Assembly (NCBI GenBank): GCA_002682825.1
Contig: NOKP01000019.1
Span: 124,001-188,000 of the forward strand
Reading direction: 5' to 3'
Length of the DNA: 64,000 nt
From: Neonectria sp. B-13
Taxonomy: Eukaryota; Ascomycota; Sordariomycetes; Hypocreales; Nectriaceae
Shown here: piece after piece, positions 54,153 through 64,000 of the stretch
Numbering within the stretch: position 1 is the stretch's first letter
Layout: every line of letters begins with the position of its first letter
The notes under the pieces: model-generated
Told to the model about the DNA's origin: nothing
Seen by the model: only the letters and a program-made list of their open reading frames with translations
Database searches by the model: none
Program-made: the position numbers and the translations under genes

Positions 54153-55475
54153 ATGAAGACCTTTCGTCTCTGGGCACTTGTTGTGCTTGCCTTCACCTCT
54201 GTGACTTCAGGGTGCCTTCTGCCTGAAGAGCGTGAAAACGATGGACTGAAGAGAGTTGTCCGCCGCCAGTCGGGCAACGGAACGCCAGTCGGCACGGGCG
54301 ACAGATTCAACGGCGGTGCAACAGCGCCACGAGGACTGGGAACGCAATCCACCACCTTCAGCACGCTCCTGAACGTCAAAGAGATCAAGAGTGGCCTGCA
54401 AGGTCTCGTGACTACGTACGGAGTTGAGACATTCACAACCCCATACAAGACTTACGAGGGCGCCACAGTCCTTGGAGCCAAGGTTGGAGGCACCGGGGGC
54501 ACCTGCAATAACGTCTATCGCGTCTTCTTCAATGGCAACATCCACGCTCGAGAGCGCGGATCCATGGACAGCGTGCTCTACTTCATCTCCGATCTGCTGT
54601 ACGCCAACAAAAACAACGTTGGCCTGACGTACGGGTCCAAGACGTACACCAACGCGCAAGTCAAGACGGCTTTGTCAGCTGGAATTGTCTTCATTCCTCT
54701 GAGCAACCCCGATGGCGTGGCGTACGATCAGTCAACCAACAGCTGCTGGCGAAAGAACCGCAACCCTGCCTCGGGCTCTATCGGAGTGGACCTGAACCGC
54801 AACTTCGACTTCCTCTGGGACTTCCGCACCCTATTCGCGTCGAGTGTGCAGTCGAGCGTCGGCTCAACCTCGCCCAGCTCCGAGACGTTCCACGGAACCA
54901 GCATCTTCTCGGAGCCGGAGACCAAGAACATCAAGTGGGTGTTTGACACATACTCCAAGATCCGTTGGTTCATCGACCTGCACTCGTATGCGGGCGACGT
55001 GCTCTACAGCTGGGGCAGCGACGAGAACCAGTCCAACTATCCGTACATGAACTTTCTCAACAGCACTTACAACGGCGTTCGCGGCGTCCTCTCCGACACG
55101 CCGGGCAGCGGAAAAGGCTACGGCGAGTACACGCCCAAGACGGAGCTCGACGCCAACGTCGCCGCGGCTAAGCGTATTACCTCTGGCATGACCGCAGGTG
55201 GCGGTAGCGCTTACACGTCTATGCAAGCATCTGCCCTGTATCCCACTTCGGGCGCCAGCGATGATTACGCCTACTCGCGACACTTTGCTGACACCAGCAA
55301 GAATCTTGTTCATGCGTACACGGTGGAGTTTGGGTTTGGCAACAGCGCAGCGTCTTGTCCGTTTTACCCCTCAGTCTCTCAGTACAACTCGAACCTCAAG
55401 GCAACCAGTGCTGGTTTCATGGAGTTGTTGCTGTCTGCTGTTGAGCTAGGACTTGGGGACGCGCAAACTTGTTGA
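54153..55475 (+). CDS. secreted M14 zinc carboxypeptidase, intronless
   Basis: 440 residues from the ATG at 54153, chosen because a clean signal peptide (1-20) starts there. A KRVVRR site at 33-38 is a likely Kex2 processing point. The M14 domain has zinc ligands His131 and Glu134 (NIHARE) and His277 (DLHSY), DLNRNF for substrate binding and Glu392 (YTVEFGF) as the catalytic base. Four or more N-x-S/T sites and paired cysteines fit a secreted glycoprotein. It differs from the other M14 gene at 44494 in lacking introns, in having a short Kex2-type propeptide and in its long loops, so it is another subfamily. It faces the M13 gene tail to tail, 508 bp apart. Confidence 0.92.
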   Translation: MKTFRLWALVVLAFTSVTSGCLLPEERENDGLKRVVRRQSGNGTPVGTGDRFNGGATAPRGLGTQSTTFSTLLNVKEIKSGLQGLVTTYGVETFTTPYKTYEGATVLGAKVGGTGGTCNNVYRVFFNGNIHARERGSMDSVLYFISDLLYANKNNVGLTYGSKTYTNAQVKTALSAGIVFIPLSNPDGVAYDQSTNSCWRKNRNPASGSIGVDLNRNFDFLWDFRTLFASSVQSSVGSTSPSSETFHGTSIFSEPETKNIKWVFDTYSKIRWFIDLHSYAGDVLYSWGSDENQSNYPYMNFLNSTYNGVRGVLSDTPGSGKGYGEYTPKTELDANVAAAKRITSGMTAGGGSAYTSMQASALYPTSGASDDYAYSRHFADTSKNLVHAYTVEFGFGNSAASCPFYPSVSQYNSNLKATSAGFMELLLSAVELGLGDAQTC

Positions 55476-55983
55476 GTCAAAAAGATAGCTCAGTTAGGAG
55501 AGACGAGTTTGCAAAGAGGAATTTAGGGTAGCTTCTGTAGAACCCATATTATTTATTCTTGCTGCGTTCCTTCACCTAGCTCTGAACTTCCAAAGCTATT
55601 CATTTTTGCGTCCCGGACATAATAGAAATAATAAGGTTGCGGCATTGCTTGAATAGCCTGTCGGGAATTGTGCTGCTACCTCAGTCGAAGGCCCCGATAC
55701 CGCCCGGTTTCTGGATGGCCACTTGCTTGCTCGCAGGGGACACAATAATTAGGATCAAAGGTAATATCTGCCTTGACGCTCTTAGGCATCAGAATAGACG
55801 GTTAAAATTATGGTTATTAACACGAATCTTTCTAAAACCATGTAATTATTATCAAGACCTAGAGCTGCAAGACTAGCTACTCCAATCGCTCATTATCTAT
55901 CACAAGAGAAACTCAAGTCTTCATGAAATAAACAGTTAATTCGCCACTATTACAGTCTACAGATCTGACTATATATTATTTGT
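55476..55983. other. convergent 3' region, no gene seen
   Basis: 508 bp between two converging stop codons; both 3' UTRs lie here. AT-rich, no coding frame supported. Confidence 0.5.
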
Positions 55984-58180
55984 TCACCAAAGCTCACAAA
56001 CAGGCTCTTTCTTCGGGCAGTTAAATGCCTTCTTGAACCCAGCTGAGTTTTGAAGCGTCAGCTTGATTCTTGCATCATTGGGACTGTGCGAATCGCCCTC
56101 GAGCAGGGCGAGCGCGTTCTCGGGGCTGATGTTTTGGCACCACGCCTGTCCCCACTTGACAAAGAATAGCTGCTCATGGGTAAATCCTTCGAGTCCCGGG
56201 AGGTTCTTGGCCTTGCCCTTCTCGGCCTGCCACTTCTGCCACGCGGCGTAGCTCGACACGACACCTCCAGCATCCGCAATATTCTCGTTGATAGTTTGTT
56301 CACCGTTGACGTGGATCTCAGTTCCATTTGGGGCCGTAATGGTAAACTTCCCGTACTGCTCCACAAAGCATTGAGCTTTCTCGGTGAACCGCTCAACAGT
56401 GGCTTCATCCCACCATGTTGTCTTGTTGCCAGTCAGGTCGTACTGCCGTCCGTTTGTGTCAAATCCATGTGTGATTTCGTGACCTACGACGCTACCCATG
56501 CCTCCATATAGCATATACGGAGGAAAGTCAACGTCGTAAAGCGGGAATTGCTGGATACCGGCGAGCAGAATCATCTGGTTCTGGCCGGACCAGTGGAATG
56601 CATTCACGATGAGGGTGCTAGATATGAAGAAACCCTTGGAAAACGGCTTCCCAAGAGTCGCCCATTTCTTGCCCACATTCACCTTGGCCATGGCCAGCGC
56701 GTTGAGTGGGTGAGAGGATGTCATGACGGCGTCCTCATAGTACTTGTTCGTCTTGAGGGGATCGACCGCATCTGGATCAGTAGGCCAGGCAATCTGCTTC
56801 GTAGTGGCGTGGAGCTTCTCGGCGGCGGCCTTCTTGACGTCGTCAGAGGCCCATTTGCGAGACTCGATACGTTCAAGGAAAGAAGCCTGGAGCCTGTCGA
56901 CAATATTCGATGTGAGGTTCTTGGCCTCGATGGAGTACCTCTGTTCCAGAAAAAAGCGACTGATGATCCACGTCAAGCCACTGGGGCCGATTGTGGACTT
57001 CGCCATTTCATCATCGTCGATCCAGCTGACGCCCTCGTCAAGCAACGAAATACACTCCTTCCAGCGAGGCTTGAGGGCCTCAGGATCTCCTGAAATGCCA
57101 GCCCTGAAAGCGTTGTACGCATTGGTAGGCGCAGATTCAATGTAGGGCGAGAGGGCCGAGATGGCCTTCCAGACGAAAAAGCCTTGGAGAACCTCAGATG
57201 GAGTCTGAGAGACAATCTGGGAGAGGTTCTGGAAGTAGGTAGGGGCCGTAACAACCACTCGGTCTGCATTGTAACCCTCAGGAGCCAGTTGGCTGATGAC
57301 GTACTGGAAGTTCAGCTGAGGCGCGGCCATCTGGATCTCGGCCAAAGACACCGTCACTTGACCGCTCAGTAATCCACTAGCTACTACCTCGCCGACACTC
57401 GCCTCCCACAGCAGCACCGATTGCATGAGTGCCGCAGCCTGCTTGAGAGTGAGGTTGGCTGGGTGCACTGATGCGATGAGTGTAGCGGCGAGCTCGACAT
57501 ACTCGGCGAGGAACTGCTCATCCGGAACGTCGGAGCTAGTTGGGGGTACTATGTTGATGAGAGACTCGTCGGGGTTGAAGTCATTCTGCGATGGGCCGAT
57601 TCTTTGGGTAGTTGCGATACCGAGGCCCTCGAAAAGGGCCAGCGTCTTTCCCATGGCAGCGGAGTGGTCGTATGGAACTGCTGCATTGTTGCACGTAGGG
57701 AAGTCGGCGACGATGGTTTTGACAAGTGCAGCCAGAGGCTTCAGGCCATCTTCCACAAGTCCCGTATAGTTCACACAGACATCGTACGCCTTCTGGATCT
57801 TGGCCAAGTTTTGCTTGTCGGCCTTGACCTGCTCGTCGGTCAGGTCGACTGTAATCCAGCCAGAGTCCGGATATGGGCCTTCGAGGATCTGCCTCAATAC
57901 GTTGAAGGTTTCATCCTGTTGAGCAGTAAGGGCCACGGTATATTGGTCGCCCGCAGGAATCCCATTATGAGAAGCCCAACTGCCACATACAACTGCAATC
58001 CAGATGTCAGCGAGGATACATACCGCATAAGTCGAACTACTTACGCTTGTCGAAGTCGGTACAGGGGTCGATATCAGTGTAGTTTGGAGCGAGGCTCCAG
58101 AGAACATCAGATGCGAGATGGATGCATGCTGGAGTTGTGCAGAGGTCGCTCGTTCTGGCGATGATGTCGTGCGGCGCCAT
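55984..58180 (-). CDS. M13-family zinc metallopeptidase (neprilysin/ECE-like)
   Basis: Two exons, 58180-58045 and 57992-55984, with a 52-nt phase-1 intron (GTAAGT), giving 714 residues. The first exon supplies LCTTPACIHLAS and DPCTDFDK, and the junction completes LVCGSWASHN, together the conserved cysteine-rich opening of the M13 fold. The active site is VVGHEITHGFD (His550, Glu551, His554) with the third ligand in ENIADAGG. NAFHW is the substrate-binding block, and the protein ends CELW as M13 enzymes do. All catalytic residues are present. Unlike most family members there is no membrane anchor or signal peptide in front of the cysteine block, so the protein may be cytosolic or exported by another route. 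An upstream exon with an anchor was looked for and not seen. It cleaves small peptides. Confidence 0.92.
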
Positions 58181-60358
58181 GGTGACTGGACGGCTTCAGG
58201 AGTCTCGAGTTGGAGTCTTGATGACAGGAAAGTCGAGACGGCTAAAGAAGCTTTCCACAGAAACCCAGGTGACTCCTCGGAAGATGTTAGCCTAGAGTGG
58301 TTTGGGTTGCTGGTGTCGAGTGTTTCTTCAATACATCATCATGCGAACCAACTGCTCTTATAGCTTCCCATAAACCATACAAACCAACACACAGCCAGTC
58401 CCATGTCGGTCAGCTTCTCCAGCCTCCAGGCTTCATCCATTGTGTAACCCCACTTCATTTCGTTGAGGCTGAGCACTGCATACAGCCCCCGATCGCCAGA
58501 TATGTCTCCGAGAATTAGTGGACTTTAGACAAACACGAGACCCATCTGAAATCCTTACAACATGTCAGCGGTCGTGGGACGCACTAATTGGTGGAGTCTG
58601 GGCGAGCAATCTGGATCAAGGGAGGACTGGAGGGCTTTACATGGGCGCTTCCAAATGGCCCTCCCGGCCTGATCACTTCAGCCCTACTGGAGTCCTGCGG
58701 GTGCATGCATGCTGGGTTGACTTGGCGGGTATTTTGGGAGAACTTTGGATGCTTAGATGAAATGCCGTCACTTCGCCCTCCTTCATCTCGCAGAGCAACA
58801 AAAGCCTACTATTGTTTCAGTCGCATCAGGCCCTACGAGTAAATAAAGTACCCTTTCAGCTCTCGCCGAATCAGGGTACAAATTTCAATCGTGGGCTGAT
58901 CCCTCGTAGGGATGCTGATCCTCTACCCTAAATTTCGCTGTAGATGAATAGGCTAGGTGGTGCCCGTCTTTGACGGCCTCGCTGCTCCGTGCGGGATCTT
59001 CACTTTTATCGGGGGATCCAGATCGTTGAGCCTAAGATACCGAGGTCTTTAAATTTGAGAATGAAGACATTGGCGACAACAGGCCAGGATCGAACGGACT
59101 GGGCCAAAGCACAGTGGCGACAAGCCCTCCTCAATGCTCTGACCATCCGAGAGGTCCGCAGCTCCAACAAACACGACAGAAGTCCCGAATGCAATGGTTC
59201 CAACTACGTCAACAGAGGGTCTTATGGAGGGCATTTACTCCTTGGAGGCAGCTGAGTGGCTGTGAAGGTCAATGCGGTCAGCTTGTTAGCGTCCCAAAGT
59301 CCCAACCATGGCCAAAGTCCCAAAGTGCCAGCGGTGTTGACTTCAGTACGATAATCGTGGAGCATTCCTTTCGGCTTCTCACGGCAAGAAGCCTAAACAA
59401 GTCTATCCTGCAATGTAGGCATCATGCCTGAAAGTGCTAATGCAGCCCTCGGCTGAGGCCTTCGCCTAATCGCTTCGATGCGCTAATGAACACTGAGCAT
59501 ATCTGGGGGGGCCGTGTCCACTGTAGAGCGTGTCGCCTCGCTAAATGTTACAACCGGAATAGATAGTTGAAGATTTCAATAGAGGAAGCCGGAATAAAAT
59601 GAAGATGGGGAGTGAATGCAAAGGCGAGGATGAGGAAGAAGAGAAAAGAGACAGGGTTCATGAGGTGATTTCGAGAGCGAAAATGAGCGAGTGACCGGGC
59701 GAGGGTGATGCAACGGTATAGCGTGCAGTTTCGGAGCAGTGATTGAACTTTAGTGCATGGAGACACATTGCGACCGGAATTGCCAATCGATCTGTGAATC
59801 AGGCGTTGAGATCGGCAGAGGAAGAGGGCGAGGACGATGAAGGGGAGGGTGGGCATGGTCACATCTATCCCATTTCATTGTGAAACGATATATACATAAC
59901 TTAAAGACCTGCTGCACGTTACTACTCCCAGTGAAAATATCATCCTATATGCGCCGGTAATGACAATGGCACACCCTGCCTGGGCGGGCTGAGCTGTTGC
60001 TATACAACCGAGATGGCAGCCCCCAACCGGCAATGCCCCGCAGGAGTACGCCATAAATCCATCAATATGCTCCCGAACAGTAGTTGGGTTTCCGGTGCTG
60101 GCCCACCAAGGTTGAGTGTGTGTGTTCTGCACTTGACGCCCATGAGCCAAGCCTATGAAGTCTTTAGCGGCTGCAAGCCTGCCTACAGGTATGCCCTTGC
60201 TGTTACTGTTCCACCGATATGCAGGTACACCCGAAGGAATGCTCACTTCGTGCTCTATGGCACACCCAGCAGGATTGACATTGGTGTACGCTGCAGCACT
60301 AGCGGTGTGATAAGGGCTGGACTGCCAGATAGCTACCTGTCGGGGCTGGGGGTTGTAT
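58181..60358. other. 2.2-kb gene-poor region
   Basis: No supported gene. A minus-strand frame at 59548-59862 begins with a hydrophobic stretch but has no cysteine pattern or domain. Another, 59875-60435, overlaps the kinase relic out of frame and may be chance. Confidence 0.4.
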
Positions 60359-60928
60359 TTATGAAAACAAAGTCGGCGAGCTGGAATGTGTCTGCCCTTC
60401 TCGAGCATCCCAGAGGATGGTCGCCGGCTTGACATCGCGATGACATGGATCTTCGGCTGAAAGGTACTCTAGCGCCGAGGAAATCTGGCGCAGCGGAGTG
60501 AAGAAGGTCTCTGTGTTATTCGAGCGAAAGTTTGGGCAGCTGACGCAGATTACCCTTTCGCAAAGGCATGACGATATAGATCGAGGAGCTGGTTAAGACC
60601 ATGTCTTAAAGCGGTATGATATAATTTTACACATACAGCAATTTTCAGAATGTGATGAACGCACCAAGGGCTGGTGGACGGGACTCACGTGGTTAAACCT
60701 GTGCATGGCTTTTTCTTCCCGGTCCATGTAATTCCCAGTTTCCACAATCTTAATAGCGACAACCTGGTGGGATCTCGAATCCCAGGCCTCATGAACCGTG
60801 CCGAAGATACCACTCCCTACCCTGTCTCCCACTTGAAAACTTCCGCAGGAATCATTCCCGGGGTAGACAGATGATCCATTTTGGCGTTGGTATGAATCCG
60901 TGCTCGTTTGTTGTCGATGTCCAGGCAT
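60359..60928 (-). pseudogene. truncated, frameshifted protein-kinase gene
   Basis: Starting at 60928 the minus strand encodes a kinase N-lobe: VGSGIFGTVHEA is the glycine-rich loop and VVAIKIV holds the ATP-binding Lys. A GTGAGT after FNH opens an intron. Beyond it come IVMPLRKGNLRQL (hinge) and, one frame over, TPLRQISSALEYL and CHRDVKPATILWD, the catalytic loop. The frame changes between these two blocks over a few bases, too short for an intron. The catalytic-loop Asn is Thr (K-P-x-N to K-P-A-T). The frame stops at 60359 and no DFG or APE block could be found. It cannot make an active kinase. Confidence 0.75.
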
Positions 60929-62114
60929 TTGTGATGAGAGCTTCGGTCAAAACGCAGGTGGAGTCCACCAACTATAAGTATCTGGGCCCAGCCGCAGCAA
61001 AAGACAGCCGTCTAACCGTTCTCGGAGACTAGCGAGCGTATATTGCCCCCTGTCGTCTACTTACTCGGCTTGTGAAGTGCCAGCTATTTTTTTTACCTCC
61101 GCTGAATGTAATTACTATAGCTTGTGGCTTTGAATCAGGCGGCTACCAATGAGTCAAGAGCCTGATTTACTGGCAGCTAGATATATATATGAAAACACCG
61201 GGTTTTGACCATATCCCAAGTCCTTCTAACAATTCGTCGCCGTGCAATCCCTACATTTTGATAAAATACTGTATATCCAGAGTTGTGGCTTGTCCGCAAA
61301 ATCCATTCCCGACTAGATGATGTTCGCAATCAAAACTCGAGAACGCCGTAAAGGTCTCCATAATAACGCAGCCGATAATTCCACTTAGTTCAGTACTTCG
61401 CACTACTCAAGTACCAGCTTAATCAGGCCTGCGACAGTGTTCGGTGACTGAATTGCAGTCTTCTCTTTGGACGAGGTGTGGAAGGCCAAGTAAGCAATAG
61501 AAGGCTGCTAATTGACCAGACGCCGAAGCCTTGAGTTCACTCCTAGCCATTGTAGCAGAGTCTCCCGTACTTCTCACTTTGACGTTGCGAGCCAATTCCA
61601 ACATCTAGTTATTCCAACTTTGATATGTTTTACCATCTACTTCAAGACAGACTCCATTTCTCAAGATTGTAGCCCAAGTACCACACATAAGATGACAACA
61701 CTACGAAAAAGGGATTAATATTCCAACACTCCCACTCATGTCTAGCAACTTGATGGTTCCACTCTATCTACCACTATGAGGGCACATAGCATATAACTGA
61801 TGTGGTGAGTTCCGCTTCTTGTCTACTTGGAAAAAGACGTATCATTGCAGACATTATGCCCATGGTACTAGATATTCACACTGAAACAGTCTGTGCGGGG
61901 ATGAATGGTTACACTATGCATTGCTTGGTTGAATGGTAGGCTTCCCGCATGAAATCTGCGAGTGATTGGATGTCTCCCAAGCTTGGCAGCAAACAATGGC
62001 CAACAAAACAAAACCCTCCGCCCTTTGCTCCCATCTTTGTTGACCTTCATATTTTTTCTTTCTCATCCCCCTCACACCCATAAAGCTCATTTTCATAAGC
62101 TCTCTACCTTCGTA
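60929..62114. other. intergenic, no gene seen
   Basis: About 1.2 kb between the kinase relic and the zinc-finger gene, with short frames only. A CT-rich tract lies shortly before the start codon at 62115. Confidence 0.4.
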
Positions 62115-62699
62115 ATGCGCTTAAGCTTAATCCGTCTTCTTCTCGACGCTTCTGGATCTCGATTCCTTTGCTTTCCAACACCGCAACACAGTCAAAGATA
62201 CAGATGTTACTCTACCTCTTTGACGCGTCGGAAGGCAAAGTCTGTCCAAACCTGGTCTATGTACCCATCCTTTCACGATAATGTGTCTCGCCTTTTGGTA
62301 GAAGACGATCTCCATTTCAACTTTCACGACGACGACAATGACAACTCTTGCATCAAAGAGTACGACACCAGCGTCATGGGTCATTTCCGATGCCACAACC
62401 GCTCTTGCAATAAGGGTGGATGGTCAAGCAAGAAAATCCCCATTACAATCCGCATGTACGCTGGGGCAGTATACAACGCAAGAGTCTATCATCAACACTG
62501 CAATGGATGCGGGAGCCTAAGTCGGCCAAAGCTTGACGGATCCTATGTGAACAGAGTTGTGTACCGTCTCAAGAAGTGGCATGGTATACAGTTAGAACCA
62601 CCTGCGTTCTCTGGGAAAAGTGAAGGCCCACACCTGAAACATTTATGCGAAGGTTGCAAAGCCGGGCGTTGTACTGAGGCATACACAGTGGATGTTTGA
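62115..62699 (+). CDS. 3CxxC-type zinc-finger protein
   Basis: Single exon, 194 residues from the ATG at 62115; longer or shorter starts at 61962 or Met49 (MYPSFHDNVSRLL) are possible. The zf-3CxxC domain fills residues about 89-190: MGHFRCHNRSC, then YHQHCNGC, then HLCEGCKAGRC, giving metal-binding cysteines at 93, 98, 129, 132, 178, 181 and 186, plus a characteristic YVNRVVYRLKKW and a histidine at 173. Residues 1-47 are rich in Arg, Ser and Leu with no acids early on, which could be a mitochondrial presequence if this start is used. The domain is shared with animal receptor-transporting proteins; its role in fungi is not settled. Confidence 0.8.
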   Translation: MRLSLIRLLLDASGSRFLCFPTPQHSQRYRCYSTSLTRRKAKSVQTWSMYPSFHDNVSRLLVEDDLHFNFHDDDNDNSCIKEYDTSVMGHFRCHNRSCNKGGWSSKKIPITIRMYAGAVYNARVYHQHCNGCGSLSRPKLDGSYVNRVVYRLKKWHGIQLEPPAFSGKSEGPHLKHLCEGCKAGRCTEAYTVDV

Positions 62700-63408
62700 G
62701 AATACCCGTTAGTTTAGTCTCTACGTAGCACTGGATGCAATGATACTGAAAGCCTATGAGGAAGCAAATGGGTAGTTTCGCTGGATAAACGAAAACGACT
62801 ATCTGGGGACGTCTTTGAACAGTTGATCAGTTTAGACACAGTTCTAAATACCAACTCACTAAAATAGCTTTCCTACCTCTGAACTCATCCTCACCGAATT
62901 AAGCGCCTTACTGATACATTATTTCCTCCGTAATGCTTGCCTCTGACTCCTCTTCGATGAGTTACTTGATGCTTTCAGCTATATAAATCTCCTGAGATGT
63001 ATGCTTTGGACCAGAAATTGACAAGCTGCTGAGGTTCATGGTATGTTGCCCGTGAACCTAATATAAGTAAAAGACTCTCGGTATGATAACCCCTTGTCTA
63101 ATACACAATCACTAGCAGCATTAAAGTCAACCTTCTGGCGACCATTCCCATACGGCATGAAAATTTTCTTGCGTAGTCTGAAACCAATCGTTCACAAAAG
63201 TCGGACAGTTGGCGTTCAGGTAGCGAGAGGCGATCAACCATCCAGCCTAAGCATAGAAAGTTTACTTGACTGCTTTGAGAATGTCTTGGAGATTGTCTCT
63301 CTTGTACAGTGACTGGCCAGTCACTTTCACAGTGCCCGGCTCCACCAGGGGGCAGAATTTCTTGCACCGCCAAGATGGCTCGCATGCCTCAGCCTAATCC
63401 TAAGATTA
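62700..63408. other. intergenic, no gene seen
   Basis: About 700 bp. A plus-strand frame at 63094-63312 is open but carries no recognisable motif. Confidence 0.4.
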
Positions 63409-63764
63409 TTATCTGTAATTGAACGCATAACCCGCGTCAGCGAGATACTTCTGCAGGTCAGACAAAGAACAATCTGTAAGTCGCTGCTGAATGTGTTCTG
63501 GGAAGAGTTCCAGCTGTGAGTGAGGATGACTACTTCATGACCTTCTCTGGGTCATAAGGGTTGTTGCGATTAGGGCATCTCCATTGTCGGAGTCTAGCCA
63601 GAGAGAGGCAATATTTCCATCTTGCTCCTAAGCTTGATGACTTTTACACGAATACTTCCCTTGCCCTCCTCACCCATTAGTCCCCAGAACAAGCGCAAAG
63701 ATGGGCTCTCAATGAAGTCAGCGCATGCCAGCCCCACTCTCCACAGATTGGATTTTCTAGTTGT
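63409..63764 (-). pseudogene. C-terminal part of an unidentified, probably broken gene
   Basis: Three minus-strand pieces in consecutive order look coding. The first begins at 63764 after a TCACAG acceptor-like sequence: LWRVGLACADFIESPSL, ending at a stop. The second, in another frame, reads LSLARLRQWRCPNRNNPYD and ends at a TAG at 63530. The third reads LFPEHIQQRLTDCSLSDLQ and ends with TAA at 63409-63411. The gaps between them are too short for introns, so frameshifts are likely. No family recognised. Confidence 0.35.
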
Positions 63765-64000
63765 CTGTGAGGTATGCTTCTTATCATGCCCAGCCCAACG
63801 ATGCCCTAGATAGCTAGTTCCTTACCATCCACCTAATTGCCCTTTGCCTCCCATCCCATTGTGGCATAGCCACCAAAATCCGTAGAGCTTACCCTAGAGC
63901 GGCACACGACTGGGCCCGGTTAACCTACGGTCGAACCTTGTTTCCCCAGCTTCCGGATTTCGCCGGCCAACAGATCAAAACAAAGCCAGAACCTCTTAAC

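Noticed and set aside
59548..59862. 104-codon minus-strand frame with a hydrophobic start, considered as a secreted protein
   Set aside because: A second hydrophobic stretch, no cysteine pattern, no TATA box and no homologous family in memory; more likely chance.

Overview
The window is nuclear DNA from a filamentous ascomycete (Pezizomycotina, most likely a Sordariomycete-type genome). The evidence is short introns of about 46 to 103 nt with GTRNGT donors, CTRAC-like branch points and YAG acceptors; loosely spaced genes on both strands; and typically fungal families such as Zn2Cys6 regulators, a full-size PDR transporter, a short heme-thiolate peroxidase, a DUF7730 protein, a 3CxxC zinc finger, and HET and NLR-like genes. 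I resolved exon structures by eye, checking that reading phase matched across every junction. No rRNA, tRNA or CRISPR array could be supported, and no PKS, NRPS or terpene core enzyme is present.

Layout. 0-7 kb: a small PPxY/tubby-like protein, a relic of a HET-domain gene, and an intact 739-residue NLR-like ankyrin gene. 7-17 kb: an efflux block, with a DHA1 MFS transporter and a Zn2Cys6 regulator transcribed divergently from one 466-bp promoter region, followed by a full-size ABC-G/PDR transporter. 18-24 kb: an Rtg2-type Ppx/GppA protein whose only intron appears to be GC-AG, a membrane-anchored SDR, and a DUF7730 gene. 24-33 kb: gene-poor, with a decayed Ty3/gypsy reverse transcriptase, an Mtr-like amino-acid permease and long empty stretches. 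33-36 kb: a small secreted six-cysteine protein beside a gene graveyard (aminotransferase tail, alpha/beta-hydrolase, P-loop ATPase). 36-43 kb: a second Zn2Cys6 regulator, a secreted short heme-thiolate peroxidase and a repeat/coiled-coil protein. 44-58 kb: two M14 carboxypeptidases, two SDRs, an acetoacetate-decarboxylase-like protein and an M13 metallopeptidase. 58-64 kb: a frameshifted protein-kinase relic, a 3CxxC zinc-finger gene and a decayed unknown gene.

How genes may work together (inference). The MFS-regulator pair plus the PDR pump looks like a xenobiotic or metabolite export module under local control. The two carboxypeptidases and the amino-acid permease fit extracellular peptide use, but they are not co-oriented and no operon-like unit is implied. 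HET, NLR, P-loop, kinase, hydrolase and retroelement relics mixed with intact accessory genes suggest a fast-evolving accessory region rather than a conserved core segment.
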